A stretch of 43,289 nucleotides of DNA from Nemertoderma westbladi (Eukaryota > Xenacoelomorpha > Nemertodermatida > Nemertodermatidae). The stretch is from the NCBI GenBank assembly GCA_032718475.1, contig JAUCBJ010002049.1, positions 1 through 43,289 on the forward strand. Reading direction: 5' to 3'. The position numbers and the translations under genes are program-made. Every line of letters begins with the position of its first letter. The stretch's first letter is position 1. Shown here in pieces: positions 28,705-38,135 of the stretch. The notes under the pieces are model-generated. The model saw only the letters and a list, made by a program, of their open reading frames with translations. It was not told the origin of the DNA and ran no database searches.

Positions 28705-28812
28705 TCTGAACTTGGGAGAAACGAAATTGCGACAACTATGGAGAATCGGGAAGCCTGGAAGGATCCCATTTCCACTGTCCGAGTTTGCTCGACTTAGTAG
28801 TAGTAGTATATC
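28705..28812 (+). pseudogene. RTE-like LINE 3' end fragment
   Basis: CTTGGGAGAAACGAA, ACTATGGAGAATCGGGAAGC, AAGGATCCCATTTCCACTGT and a (TAG)n tail match the fragment at 3390-3482. In frame it reads MENREAWKD, the last block of RTE-type ORFs, then a stop at the start of the tail. Only ~100 bp remain. Confidence 0.8.
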
Positions 28813-29304
28813 CGCCATTGACGTACTATTGTTATGTAAAAGGTAGACCTAATCACACCAGATACTAATTAAAATAATGTCTTAATAACTAATTATATTC
28901 ATTCATACAATAAGCAATGTAGCCAATTAAGGCTGTGATTGACAAATTAACCACACAATTAATTAATTGACAAAACAAAAATCAAACTAGTAGAGATCAT
29001 ATCCAAACCTGTATAAATATAAATAAACGCAACGATATAACTAACACATGTACGTACACTATATTAACTGTAGAGGGGGATACTGTCCCTCCTGCGAAAA
29101 GCAAAATATATTTATCAGTATTTTAATTATTGTAACTTAAAGAAATTGAGCCTTATTCGAAGAAATTCTACATGGGCATTTTGGACCTATACCGCCACTG
29201 CTTGGCTCTTTGGAAGTGTATTTCCGTAAAGGGAGGCAGAGTTCTACCTTAGAGATTCCTCACGCTTCAAGGGCTACGACTGTGTCTACACCTTATCCCC
29301 AGCT

Positions 29305-31212
29305 ATGACCAACGGCACTTCTAAGTTCGGAGGTGAGGGGGGTACGGCTATGCTCATTAAAAACGACTTGAAACCTTATTGTACAGAGATAGAAACAAAA
29401 TCTGACCACCTATTGGCTATTAACATAAAAAACCACCCATCAATTGGAAACCTGGTCGTTATCGGCGCCTACATGCCAGCTAACTGTAAGAAACCGGGCG
29501 ATATTCAGAGATACACCGAAACTTGTGGAATGCTTAGAGTATTATGCCAAGATCTTTCAGAGGCAGGCCTAAACTTCATGGTAGTGGGTGATATAAATGG
29601 AAGCTTAGACAGACAGACTAATAGACAGAGACATAGACATAGACAGACTAAGCTAACACAGTTTGGAAAGATCTTTAATGAACTTATCACTAACGAATTT
29701 GATCTATCCATTGCGGACCTACAAAATCGGGCTTTCGGACCCCTGACATCTTACCGGAAGAAAAGAAAAGATGGACGGATCTTGCATTCATCCTACATCG
29801 ACCATATCCTAATCTCCCAAAACATGCTGGAAAGTTTTCACTCATGTATCGTTTCAGAGGATGAACCCTGCAACCTATCTGACCATGTACCAATATCAAT
29901 CAATATAACACTAGAGTCATATAACGACAATGTTTTACTACATAAGACCCTTGTACGTAAGCGGAAATTAGAACGCTTTCACTTCGATAAAGCCACAGTA
30001 CAACAACTGAATAATTACAACAATGAAATTAAAACCTCCCTCATCTCCCAATCAAACTCAATATACAGCGGACCCGAACATAGGTACTCAGTCGAACCAT
30101 CCCGTGCAACAAAATCTCTAGATATTATCTCTGCTACAATAATAGATGCGGCGAGAAACAACATCCCCAGCTCATTCTCCGCACTAGGAAATAAAGCAAA
30201 ATACAATAACAAGCTATCCTTGAACAAATTTCCCCAGGAAAACAACATTGGTCCTTTAAAAGCCGAGTTTGATAAAGCAAAGCAAGCATGGGAAACCAAC
30301 GGGGGACTCAAAAGCCATGACAACCACTTTTACACTAATTACCTCACCTCCAGCCGTAAATACAGCATTGCCGTGTCTCAGACCCAAAGGAGATACTATC
30401 AGAACCACATAAACAACCTCGCAGATCTATGTAAAGGGAACGACAACCGTTTCTGGAGGACGGTCAAACCAAGATGCCAACTGACGGATCTCACCAGTGA
30501 GGCGGCAGACAACCTATCAAACTACTACCAGGGCCACTTTAAAGCGCCTAACTCACATAAGAATACGATGGAGGAGCTCAGCCAGATCCCAATCAATGAG
30601 GATATTCCACTAATCAACCCTAACGATATTGCAGAAGCGATCACGTACCTTAATAGAAAGAAATCCGCTGATACGAACAACCTGAGGGCGGAACACTTGA
30701 TATACGGGACCAACAAAGAATTGCTACAGTGCCTGGCCCATATGTTCAACACAATGCGAATCACTGGCACTTGCCCGTCCCAACTAGGGGAATCACTTCT
30801 AATACCAATCTACAAGGGAAGGTCTCTCGATAAAACAGTACCTAAGAACTATCGTGCCGTGACTATCATAGCTATTATTACTAAATTATGGGAAGCCCTG
30901 ATCCTTAAGGAACTAACACCAATGTTACAGACTAACGAACTTCAGCTTGGTTTCAAACCGAAAATCAGCACCAAAATGACATACTTGACGGTAACTAACA
31001 TCATTAAGTACTTCAATAAACACCACTCAGCTACCCACATCCTATCGTTGGACTTATCATCAGCCTTTGACACAGTTGATTATACCAAACTATACAGTAT
31101 CCTACAGAAATCCAATGTGGGACCTCACTCGGATGCTCATGGCTTACCTCCACTCAAGGACGTCATTTATTTGTTCAGGAAAATTAATCAGGAAAAACCC
31201 CATAATACTTGA
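29305..31212 (+). CDS. AP endonuclease and N-terminal RT (broken by frameshift)
   Basis: An open frame reaches back to 29229, adding KGYDCVYTLSP before the first ATG at 29305. Domains: endonuclease (residues ~1-200: GGEGGTAMLI, VIGAYMPAN, VVGDINGSLD, SSYIDHILIS, LSDHVPI), a linker with VSQTQRRYYQNHIN, then RT beginning AITYLNRKKSADTNNLRAEH (~450), NYRAVTIIAIITKLWE, LQLGFKPKISTKMTYL, LSLDLSSAFDTVDYTKL (~590). After LYSILQKSN the frame is wrong and ends at 31212; homology continues in the next frame. A run of (ACAGACTAGAC)-like repeats near 29606-29650 encodes an unusual Arg/Gln/His-rich insert just after VVGDINGS. Confidence 0.85.
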   Translation: MTNGTSKFGGEGGTAMLIKNDLKPYCTEIETKSDHLLAINIKNHPSIGNLVVIGAYMPANCKKPGDIQRYTETCGMLRVLCQDLSEAGLNFMVVGDINGSLDRQTNRQRHRHRQTKLTQFGKIFNELITNEFDLSIADLQNRAFGPLTSYRKKRKDGRILHSSYIDHILISQNMLESFHSCIVSEDEPCNLSDHVPISINITLESYNDNVLLHKTLVRKRKLERFHFDKATVQQLNNYNNEIKTSLISQSNSIYSGPEHRYSVEPSRATKSLDIISATIIDAARNNIPSSFSALGNKAKYNNKLSLNKFPQENNIGPLKAEFDKAKQAWETNGGLKSHDNHFYTNYLTSSRKYSIAVSQTQRRYYQNHINNLADLCKGNDNRFWRTVKPRCQLTDLTSEAADNLSNYYQGHFKAPNSHKNTMEELSQIPINEDIPLINPNDIAEAITYLNRKKSADTNNLRAEHLIYGTNKELLQCLAHMFNTMRITGTCPSQLGESLLIPIYKGRSLDKTVPKNYRAVTIIAIITKLWEALILKELTPMLQTNELQLGFKPKISTKMTYLTVTNIIKYFNKHHSATHILSLDLSSAFDTVDYTKLYSILQKSNVGPHSDAHGLPPLKDVIYLFRKINQEKPHNT

Positions 31213-32221
31213 ACGGGGATTAAGACAGGGAAGTTTACTATCGCCATTCCTCTTCAATGTTTACATCGCACAGCTATTCGAAGACATAGTCAACAGCAAT
31301 CTCGGAGTCCACGTGGGAAGTCACTCCTTCAGTTTAATAAGTTACGGGGACGACATCATACTAATCGCTAATTTAAAGTCGGACCTCCAGAGGATGGCTA
31401 CTTTATGTTACACATACTTCCAAGACTTCAGTTTAACCTTAAATATTAAGAAAACCCACTACCTACTCTTAAACGAAATTGGATGCAGTGTAACTGACAT
31501 AACCCTACGGATCCCAGAATTCGATATCACCCACATATCCGAAGACAGCTGTTTGTATCTCGGCCTCCCACTACCTGCCACGCCCCACAACTTAGACAAA
31601 CATTTTCGGGTGAAAACCTTAGTCAATCTCAGCCGTTTAGAACAACGCGGATTCGCAATAGATAGCGTACCACTAAACGTTGTTGCCAAAATCTGGCAAT
31701 GCATCTGCCTACCAGCAATACTGTACGGCTGTGAGTCGCTCGATCATGTCTATACGACAGTTATAGCGCGCTATTTAAGACAGGCAATGCGAAGACTGCT
31801 GCGAGCATCAAACTATATCCCTTCCGACACCCTGGCAATGTTATTTAACGGACTACCACCAGATGCTATGATTAAACTTAAAACTGCCGCCACGATATTC
31901 AACATATTTAATTGCCGCTATGCCAAAGTAACTTATCTTTTCGATTATCTGCTGTCCGGCCATCTAGGGGGACTGTTCAAGGTAGACACATTTGATAGCT
32001 ATGCACACGCCGCCTGGGACCTAAACCTCCCAAGCTTGGCCAATCTCAGTATTTCCAAATTTAGCTTCAGCTCTATACGCAGACACCTAAAGAATATCCA
32101 AGCTACATCCCTGAGCGCAACAAACTCCTACCGCCTGTTCTACACGCAATCAATCCTAAACGCCACCACGCGAACATATAGTGACCGACACTCAGTCCTA
32201 TTAGACTTATACAATTATTAA
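31067..32221 (+). CDS. reverse transcriptase C-terminal half (second frame)
   Basis: RT homology starts near 31112 (DLTRMLMAYLHSRTSF); the first ~15 codons are a shadow of the other frame. Then LERGLRQGSLLSPFLFNVYI, SYGDDIILI (YGDD at 31343-31354), thumb LPAILYGCESL and a ~170-residue C-terminal extension ending LLDLYNY. Both catalytic Asp of YGDD are present, but LINE RTs usually carry FADD or YADD, so the Gly is unusual; YGDD is typical of RNA virus polymerases and some other RTs. It is otherwise intact to the stop. Confidence 0.85.
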   Translation: MTQLIIPNYTVSYRNPMWDLTRMLMAYLHSRTSFICSGKLIRKNPIILERGLRQGSLLSPFLFNVYIAQLFEDIVNSNLGVHVGSHSFSLISYGDDIILIANLKSDLQRMATLCYTYFQDFSLTLNIKKTHYLLLNEIGCSVTDITLRIPEFDITHISEDSCLYLGLPLPATPHNLDKHFRVKTLVNLSRLEQRGFAIDSVPLNVVAKIWQCICLPAILYGCESLDHVYTTVIARYLRQAMRRLLRASNYIPSDTLAMLFNGLPPDAMIKLKTAATIFNIFNCRYAKVTYLFDYLLSGHLGGLFKVDTFDSYAHAAWDLNLPSLANLSISKFSFSSIRRHLKNIQATSLSATNSYRLFYTQSILNATTRTYSDRHSVLLDLYNY

Positions 32222-32720
32222 CTGTTTTCCTTTTTCGACTTTATCTGACAACGATACGCCCTTTCCAATATAATATTGTACTCTCTCTGAATAAAACCTT
32301 TGTATTCGGCAGTTAATTATGGTACCCAAATAGACCCTACGTTCTAGCCAGCCTGTGGGTATCACCCTTCATTATATCTTATTTTATCCGATTTTATTTT
32401 AATGGCAAATTTGCACGTTTTACACATAGTAATTATTGTACATCCTACACTATTAAGTACGCTCTATGAATATGTTATATCAATATGTATATATATTTTA
32501 TTTTACCGGTTTGATTTTATACCGCAACTGACTTATATCGGTGCATTGGTGCCTTTACTGTTCTTACCGCCACGTTATCTATTTTCTATTCGTTCATTTG
32601 GTTCACAACTATCGTCTGACCAGTTATACTTGCTGTTGCTATGTATATTTTTATTATGGCCCTACCATTTTAATTATAGCCACCGGAGGCACTAGTCCGG
32701 TAATGAAATGAAATGAAAGC

Positions 32721-33060
32721 TCTATTGTATGGCTCTAGACCAACCCAAAGCAACATTAGTATGTGAACACAGAATTCCATTCCCCATTCATTTCAATGGT
32801 AGCCAACTTGTCTTTCTTGTATTGGGGGTAGACCACTGGTTAGCTTTCTGCTATTGTGTTATTCAAAGATAGCGGCAGGAATAAAGAGAAATACCGACCT
32901 CACTAATGGGCTGTTCCTTCAGGTCAGCTTAAGTTACAGTGTGAATGTTCAAGGGCGCCGCCAGTGGCCAGTCCACTCTGTCGTTATTGTGGCTTTATGA
33001 ATGGAGTTCCTTTAGTAGTTTCAAAGGCTTTCATTCTATCTGCGCGCAAGAAGATGGGAG
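32721..33060. other. no gene seen
   Basis: Unique-looking spacer between the LINE tail and the iteron array; no ORF supported. Confidence 0.5.
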
Positions 33061-33104
33061 TTGAGTTGGGGTTGCGGTTGAGTGTGGGTGGAGTGATTGA
33101 CAGG

Positions 33105-33215
33105 TTGTTGGAAGTTGTCTGATTCTGTTTGAAACTGTCTGAATCTGTTTGAAACTGTCTGAATCTGTTTGAAGTTGTTGGACTGTTGGAGTTTGTCTGA
33201 AAGTGTTTGAAGCTG
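33105..33215 (+). repeat. TCTGAA/TGTTTGAA iteron array, copy 2
   Basis: Alternating CTGTCTGAATCTGTTTGAAA units, about five, directly followed by the right member of the inverted pair. Confidence 0.75.
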
Positions 33216-33272
33216 TTGGATCCGATCGGTTCAGATCGGATCCGATGGCACTCTGTTGGTGAGCTGGACTGT
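33204..33272. repeat. right member of the ~65-bp inverted pair
   Basis: TGTTTGAAGCTGTTGGATCC, GATCGGATCCGATGGCACTC and TGTTGGTGAGCTGGACTGT are the reverse complement of 26229-26298, with an extra TTCAGATCGG-type insertion here. No clear target duplication was found outside either end. Confidence 0.7.
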
Positions 33273-33583
33273 ACAATCCAAACTGCTGAACTGACTTGCA
33301 TAAGTAACATATATTGATTGTTCACCGCAGTATTTTACTTCTGTTTACTGTCTGTTATTAATTGTTGTATATTGATGGATATGTTGTTATATTTGGAGAA
33401 TACCGATAAATAATCATAAAACCCCCAATCTTCTTGATTACTGAAGGTAAGAGGGACCGGTTACCTGTAGCAATTGCGACTTACATTATAGTGGTTTGTG
33501 TGAATTAAATGCTATTTCATAATCCCTACATGTGTCAGTTGCTATCCTCCTTATATATGATCAAATTCAGTGACGGTCGGCAG

Positions 33584-33624
33584 ATCAGTGTGAAGTAGTG
33601 TGAAGTCGTGTGAAGTAGTGTGAC
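33584..33624 (+). repeat. GTGTGAAGTAGT short tandem repeat
   Basis: Four near-identical ~11-bp units (GTGTGAAGTA / GTGTGAAGTC). Confidence 0.7.
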
Positions 33625-33629
33625 AGATA

Positions 33630-34175
33630 ATAAAGCATCTCCTAAAGAATGCGCTATTTACGAAACTCAGTGGCCATCTCGTTGTGTTTAGTATAAGTCA
33701 TAACTCTGTTTTATATACTTAAAGCGCCACGTCCTAAAGGAACTGTTAATATTTCCCCGAAAGTGAATAATATTGTCAGAGATTATATAGTAACGATCAC
33801 AGATCAATCGAATAATACAGTAGGTCTGCACCGCAATAACTTTCAAAGCACCCGAATCCAGTCTCCCTTAACAGTGGGTGAATGATCGCGCATAGACTGG
33901 CTTCGGCTAATGTAACTTCATGTGCACCAAATAATTGTTATAGGCTAAAGTCGATTTATAAACAAGAGGACAACTAAAATTGGCAGGTTAAACTGCTAAA
34001 GGTCTGAAAGCGCGAACAAGGGCGGTACGGGGACGGCGCCAACGGACCCTCTAATCTAATTCAGGACTGCAGTCCAACAGTCCGGAGTCCGCACTGCATG
34101 GCTAATTAGGGCCTACAGAATTAGGCCTGTCCTGTAGTACAAGTATACGTGATCTATAATGACTGAACCGGTACC
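33630..34175. other. no gene seen
   Basis: No supported ORF, RNA or repeat apart from scattered short words. Confidence 0.5.
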
Positions 34176-34179
34176 GCGG

Positions 34180-34330
34180 TACCAGTCAGCCAGTACCGTA
34201 AAACACCGAATACAGTATGGCTGTATGCTATTACAGTATTGCTGTATTGTCTGATTACAGGATTCCTGATTCAGGGATTGACATTGAGTATAGTACCGGT
34301 ACAGGCAGACAGGCCACAATGGGTACATGC
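34180..34330. repeat. dispersed repeat E, copy 2
   Basis: GTACCAGTCAGCCAGTACC, CAGTATTGCTGTATTGTCTG, ATTACAGGATTCCTGATTC, CAGGGATTGACATTGAGTA and GTACCGGTACAGGCAGACAG parallel 23515-23660. Confidence 0.6.
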
Positions 34331-34333
34331 TAA

Positions 34334-34505
34334 AAAGTGGAATGAGCTAGAATGACCTAGAATGATCTAGAATGACCTAGAATGAGCTAGAATGACCTAA
34401 GAATGACCTAGAATGAGCTATGAGGAAATTATAGAATGCAAGAATGACCTTGAATGACCTAAGAATCACCTACAGAGCTATGAGGATATGATAGAATGCA
34501 ATACC
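34334..34505 (+). repeat. GAATGACCTA minisatellite
   Basis: About ten units of 11-12 bp (GAATGACCTA / GAATGAGCTA), then a larger repeated block GAGCTATGAGGA...ATAGAATGCAA occurring twice. Confidence 0.85.
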
Positions 34506-34789
34506 AACCTATACCGAGCTGTAACAAGATAAGAATCGAGTCGTTTGAGTCAGGGATATGAATCGTTTTTTCGAGAGCCAGCAATATGTCGTAGTATGGC
34601 GATTTCTAGTAAAGAGCAGGTAGTGGATAAGTTCTTTACATACAGCGCTTCGGTTTTGGAAACTACATAGCGGAAGCCTATTAGTACCGGACATAAACCA
34701 GGTAGTAAGCAGCATTCTTCTAAGCGAGCATATTACTACAAATAATAGTATTACTAATAATAATAGCTCATTCTAGCCCAGTCAAAAAG

Positions 34790-35115
34790 ACACATGCGAT
34801 CCACATGCGTATAGCATGCGGGATGCGGATTGGATGCGGAATTAAATTTTTTTATGAATTTTAAAAAATGATATAATTCACGTTAAAATCATGAATCTAC
34901 CATAATTATTCAAATATAATGTCATTTATTGTATTTTATTAATTTTGGGGCAATCTTGAAGTGCGGACTTGTGCATGCGATACGCATGCGTATTAGCGTA
35001 TTCGATGCGGAATTCAATTTTTTATAAATTTTAAAAAAGTGATATAATTCACCATAAAATACCTACCATAATTATTATTAAAAAATCATTTATTTTCTTT
35101 TATTACTTATCGTGT
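34790..35115 (+). repeat. tandem ~180-bp pair with GCATGCG motifs
   Basis: Two units share GATGCGGAATT, AATTTTTTTATGAATTTTAA/TTTTTTATAAATTTTAAA, GTGATATAATTCAC-like words, TACCATAATTATT and TCATTTATT. Each is headed by CATGCGATNCNCATGCGTAT. The heading motif also occurs at the very end of the window. Confidence 0.75.
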
Positions 35116-36095
35116 GATAGGCCATATCGTGATTAAGAACATACAGTAGCACTCAACAAACCTGCAACCTGTTGCCTCACATTATTCACATTTGCTTATG
35201 TTACTTGAGATACTGTCTGACTGTAGCTGCATATATTATTATTCACTAGATAGAGCTGTAGAGGTATCTAAAATTATAATAAGCCTATCTGCCAATGGAA
35301 ATTCAGGATTTTTGAATTAAGGATTTGGTTGTATTCTACACAAATCATGGTTTTGGCGGGAAAATCAGGCTGTCAGCTACTTAATCTCTAGCTTCTCCTA
35401 AGCTAGGTGCAATTTACGCAGTGCACAGTGTACCGGTACCGGTCAGCTGGTACTGCAGTAGGTCTACGTTAGGCCTATTGACTTAGCAGACAGGCAGAGA
35501 CTGAGAGAGGTTGCCTGGTGTCTGGCTCTGGCTGCCTGGCAGGTGGCCGTGGCACGTGGCAGATAACTGAACTGTTAGGGTAACCAGGTTGGCTGCCTGC
35601 TGGCCTGTGCCTGCCGCTGCCGGGCCGGTCGGCTGTACGGTCAGATGGTGTGCTGTCCCCTGCTGTGCAGTGCAGTGCGGCGCCGCATGCCGCAGTGACG
35701 TGACCGTGACTGCAGTGTCCTGGTGTGTGTGTACAGTGTAGGCATATAACAGTATAAGCTACAGAGCTAGGGTTAAAAAAAACAGTGGCAATGTGTACCG
35801 TTTGGGTATTTAGTCTTATCGGCCATGTCGGCTGATCTGTGTTGCGAAACATGTGCATGTCATGTGCATGAAACATGGCCTCTTAAAGGACTGAAGGATA
35901 CATGACCGAACGTAATCAGGATCGAATGTAACATAGGCCTAGTCCAGTAGTCTGCTAGTTATTACGTAAATACCAACCCCACCTAAATATTTTTTTTGGC
36001 TACCGGTACATTTAATTTAATTACCGGTGAATATAAAACATAGGCCTATAGGCCTACAGATATAATATTCGTATATCAGTATATTGTATATGTAT
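35116..36095. other. no supported gene
   Basis: Low-complexity GC-rich patch (35475-35740) made of TGCAGTGC/GCCTGGCAGG-type words gives a 133-codon minus-strand frame with no protein-like motif. ACCGGTACC and AGGCCTA words are frequent (35432, 36003, 36043). Confidence 0.5.
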
Positions 36096-36986
36096 GATCA
36101 GAGGCCAGGTTGGAATTCATGCTGCAAACCTCGGACGCGTACCTGCACGAATGACCGCAAACCAGATGCGCGTTGCGCATTTGGGTGAGACAGGTGCGCG
36201 TTGCGCCTCAGCGCGCAGCTCTGATGCGCGCCACAAATTAATTGAAATCACGAAAATACACAAAAAAATTTCGCTTGCTTCGCTCGCGTTATTTCTCATT
36301 TACAATTCTTCAAACTGTCAAATCATTTCTCCATAATACTGTAATACTGTACAGGCAACCGGAGCTGAATTTGTCTATTTTTTTTAACTACAGTGACAGT
36401 ACTCTATTGTTATTAGGCCTATGCCTATCTGCCTATTGCCTATGTTTCGTTAGTAAACAGGTAAAGTCGGAAAAGAAAGTGTAGACAATGTATTATAAGT
36501 ATGACTTAACTATTGCATACGGTATTTATTCAAATTTTATACAGTAGAGTAATGTATTTTCAAATGTAAATGTAGTGGATTCAAAAAATATTTTTTAATA
36601 TTAGGGTAAACTGGGGTAATTTGGGACAAAATCGTCCTTTAAAGCTTTTTTCAGAATCTTAAAAACATTTTTTTGATAATCCGACCTTATCAAGTATGCA
36701 CCATGTACTGATGTACCCATTCTATCAAACTAATTACTTAATTTTCATTTTCAAATAGGCCTAGGCCTAATTAATTACCTTTTTTTAATTAATATTCATC
36801 AATGTCCCAAATTACCCCAGCATGGGGTAATTTGGGACAGTTGGGGGAATTTGGGACATAACATAAATCGAACAGTAGTAGCCCATTGTAATTGACACAA
36901 ACTTTGTTGAGAAATTCTACAATGCATCAATAAGACCAAAAGTTGGGATTTTAGAGACTGTTCGACACCATCTGTACAACAGTCTC

Positions 36987-38114
36987 CCGCTAGAGGGCTA
37001 CATGTCAAACATTAATAAATGTCCTCCCATCTGCCATCTCTCTGCATTTAATCCGAACAAAAGACAATGCTGAAACTTGTCATACTTCTATTAGACCGAC
37101 CATTAGCTCATAGCTGTCATGTGTCATTCAAAGGGGGCTAATCTGCATGCAGTTCTTTAGTCTGCCGCTAGAGGGCCGAATATCTGAAAGTGAAATCCTT
37201 GGCTCATTCCGTTATTTATGATCCGTTCAAGCTGAAACTTGTCAAAAATATATTGTACTGTATGTCTGTCTGTCTTTGGTCTTTATGCCAGTATGTGCTC
37301 AGCCAGAATACATCCTGCATCAATGTGCTGCTGCGGCTGTGTCTTGGAGGGGTCGGTAAGTGGTCTGCATTTCTTCAGTCTACCACTAGAGGGCAAAATG
37401 TATGAAAATGATAACCTTCCACTTCCCTTGTAACCCATTTTGCCATATACTTGATCTTAATCTGTTTAAGTTGAGTCTTGGAATATAGCAGTATAGTACC
37501 AGATCACGACTACATGATGTGTCTTTTTGAGGAAGGTGATTCATCTGCAGTTCTCCAGTCTGCTCCTAGAGGGCGAAATGTCTGAAAGTGAAAACTGGAA
37601 AACCTTCTCCCATTTCCGTGATTCTAATTCGATTACCTTATGCTACTCGATAGGCCCTACTATACCACATGTTGAATCTTTGGGAAGAAGGTTATCGGTA
37701 ATCTGTTCTCCAGTCTGCCGCTAGAGGGCAAAAATGTCTGAAAGTGACATCCTTGACTCATTCCATTATTTATGATCCGTCCTAGCTGAAACTTGTCAAA
37801 TAGGCCTATGTTGTCTGTCTGTCTGTATGTATCAGTATGTGCTCTCTTTAGAATACATCCTGCGTCAGTAGTGTGTCTTGCAGTCTTGGTGGGGTCGGTA
37901 ATTGGTCTGCAGTTCTGTTCTCCAGTCTGCTCCTAGAGGGCAAAATGTATGAAAGTGATCTTCCGCTTACCCATATGTCTCAATTTTCTTCATCTTAATC
38001 TGTTTAAGCTGAGTCTTGGAATATAAGTACCTGACCACGACTACATGCTGTGTCTTTTTGAGGAAGGTGATTAATCTGCTGCTGCTGCAGTTCTCCAGTC
38101 TGCTGCTAGAGGGC
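36987..38114 (+). promoter_or_regulatory. array of seven CTCF-core-like motifs
   Basis: Copies of C(C/T)(A/G/C)CTAGAGGGC at 36987-36998, 37165-37176, 37383-37394, 37563-37574, 37718-37729, 37930-37941 and 38103-38114, all on the + strand. CCACTAGAGGGCA at 37383 fits the published bilaterian CTCF core CCASYAGRKGGCR at every position; CCGCTAGAGGGC and CTCCTAGAGGGC differ at one to two. Most are followed by AAATGTCTGAAAGTGA. Binding is inferred only from the motif. Confidence 0.5.
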
Positions 38115-38135
38115 GAAATATCTGAAAGCGAACAC
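37140..38135 (+). repeat. ~540-bp tandem duplication inside the nested element
   Basis: Unit 1 (37140-37685) and unit 2 (37690-38135) share, in order, CATTCCGTTATTTATGATCC/CATTCCATTATTTATGATCC, GAATACATCCTGC, GGGGTCGGTAA, TAATCTGTTTAAG, CACGACTACATG and TTTTTGAGGAAGGTGATT. Each carries three of the motif copies. Confidence 0.8.

Larger units (their letters stand above)
29229..32720 (+). mobile_element. non-LTR retrotransposon with YGDD polymerase box
   Basis: Endonuclease plus reverse transcriptase ORF, ~500-bp AT-rich 3' UTR and a (TGAAA)n tail (AATGAAATGAAATGAAAG at 32703-32720). The 5' end is uncertain: the endonuclease frame opens just after a TAA at 29226-29228 and the beginning of that domain is missing or shifted. 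One frameshift near 31100-31125 splits the RT. Clade not assigned; the tail and domain order fit the CR1/Jockey/I-type groups better than RTE. Confidence 0.85.

Noticed and set aside
32402-32695. 97-codon hydrophobic frame after the YGDD LINE
   Set aside because: Lies in the element's AT-rich 3' UTR up to the TGAAA tail; T-rich codons explain the hydrophobicity.
34334-34505. Possible CRISPR-like array
   Set aside because: Repeats are 11-12 bp with no spacers in a eukaryotic context; it is a minisatellite.
35475-35876. 133-codon minus-strand frame
   Set aside because: Low-complexity GC-rich words (TGCAGTGC, CTGGCAGG); no domain-like pattern.
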